DNA from: Nitrospirota bacterium
GTDB taxonomy: Bacteria; Nitrospirota; Thermodesulfovibrionia; Thermodesulfovibrionales; Dissulfurispiraceae
Length of the DNA: 5,992 nt
Assembly: GCA_013349595.1 (NCBI GenBank)
Contig: DUZI01000231.1
Span: forward strand, 1-5,992
Direction: 5' to 3'
Below, one piece after another: positions 5,988 through 5,992 of the stretch. Made by a program: the position numbers and the translations under genes. Below the pieces are notes generated by a model that saw nothing but the letters and a program-made list of their open reading frames with translations, made no database searches and was not told the origin of the DNA. Numbering within the stretch: position 1 is the stretch's first letter; each line of letters starts with the position of its first letter.

Positions 5988-5992
5988 TTTGA

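Larger units (their letters stand above)
5400..5992. other. Non-coding region upstream of ileS
   Basis: 593 bases with no convincing gene. It holds the candidate ileS promoter (5409-5437), a structured inverted-repeat element (5459-5639), an AT-rich stretch with no recognisable feature (5640-5798), a plus-strand promoter with an overlapping Fur-like palindrome (5799-5841), and a leader with a hairpin and a short direct repeat (5842-5992). Open frames of 64 and 102 codons cross it on opposite strands. Both run through the inverted repeat and have no good ribosome site, so I do not call them. Confidence 0.7.

Overview
The window carries the left part of one tightly packed operon read on the minus strand, followed by about 590 bases of non-coding DNA upstream of it. 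The base composition is low in GC. IleS is of the bacterial type with a C-terminal zinc finger, and lipoprotein signal peptidase is present. The ileS-lspA order is common in diderm bacteria. A Nitrospirota or deltaproteobacterial lineage would fit the gene content, but nothing here proves a taxon.

Genes, in order of transcription: ileS (5399 to 2628, isoleucyl-tRNA synthetase), lspA (2631 to 2170, lipoprotein signal peptidase II), pepA (2170 to 659, M17 leucyl aminopeptidase) and an exported zinc-dependent phospholipase C-like protein (662 to the left edge, cut by the window). The last gene has the N-terminal tryptophan and the histidine/aspartate/glutamate pattern of the family's three-zinc site. 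There is no intergenic base between any of the four genes: the junctions overlap by 4, 1 and 4 bases. They are almost certainly one transcript with coupled translation. Their jobs are isoleucine charging, lipoprotein maturation, peptide turnover and probable phospholipid hydrolysis outside the cytoplasm. They share an envelope/protein-quality flavour but form no obvious single pathway.

The non-coding part (5400-5992) is the less ordinary half. Next to ileS is a candidate promoter so close to the ATG that the mRNA would be almost leaderless, which matches the lack of a Shine-Dalgarno sequence. From 5459 to 5639 lies a structured inverted-repeat element of about 181 bases, richer in GC than its surroundings, with two nested pairs of arms and an internal direct repeat. 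It looks like a small non-autonomous mobile or dispersed repeat. After an AT-rich stretch with nothing recognisable comes a near-consensus sigma-70 promoter on the plus strand (5799-5827). Its -10 and start region are overlapped by a Fur-like palindrome. It reads through a leader with an 8-bp hairpin toward a gene beyond the right edge. The last bases could be a Shine-Dalgarno sequence or, less likely, the 5' start of a 16S rRNA gene.
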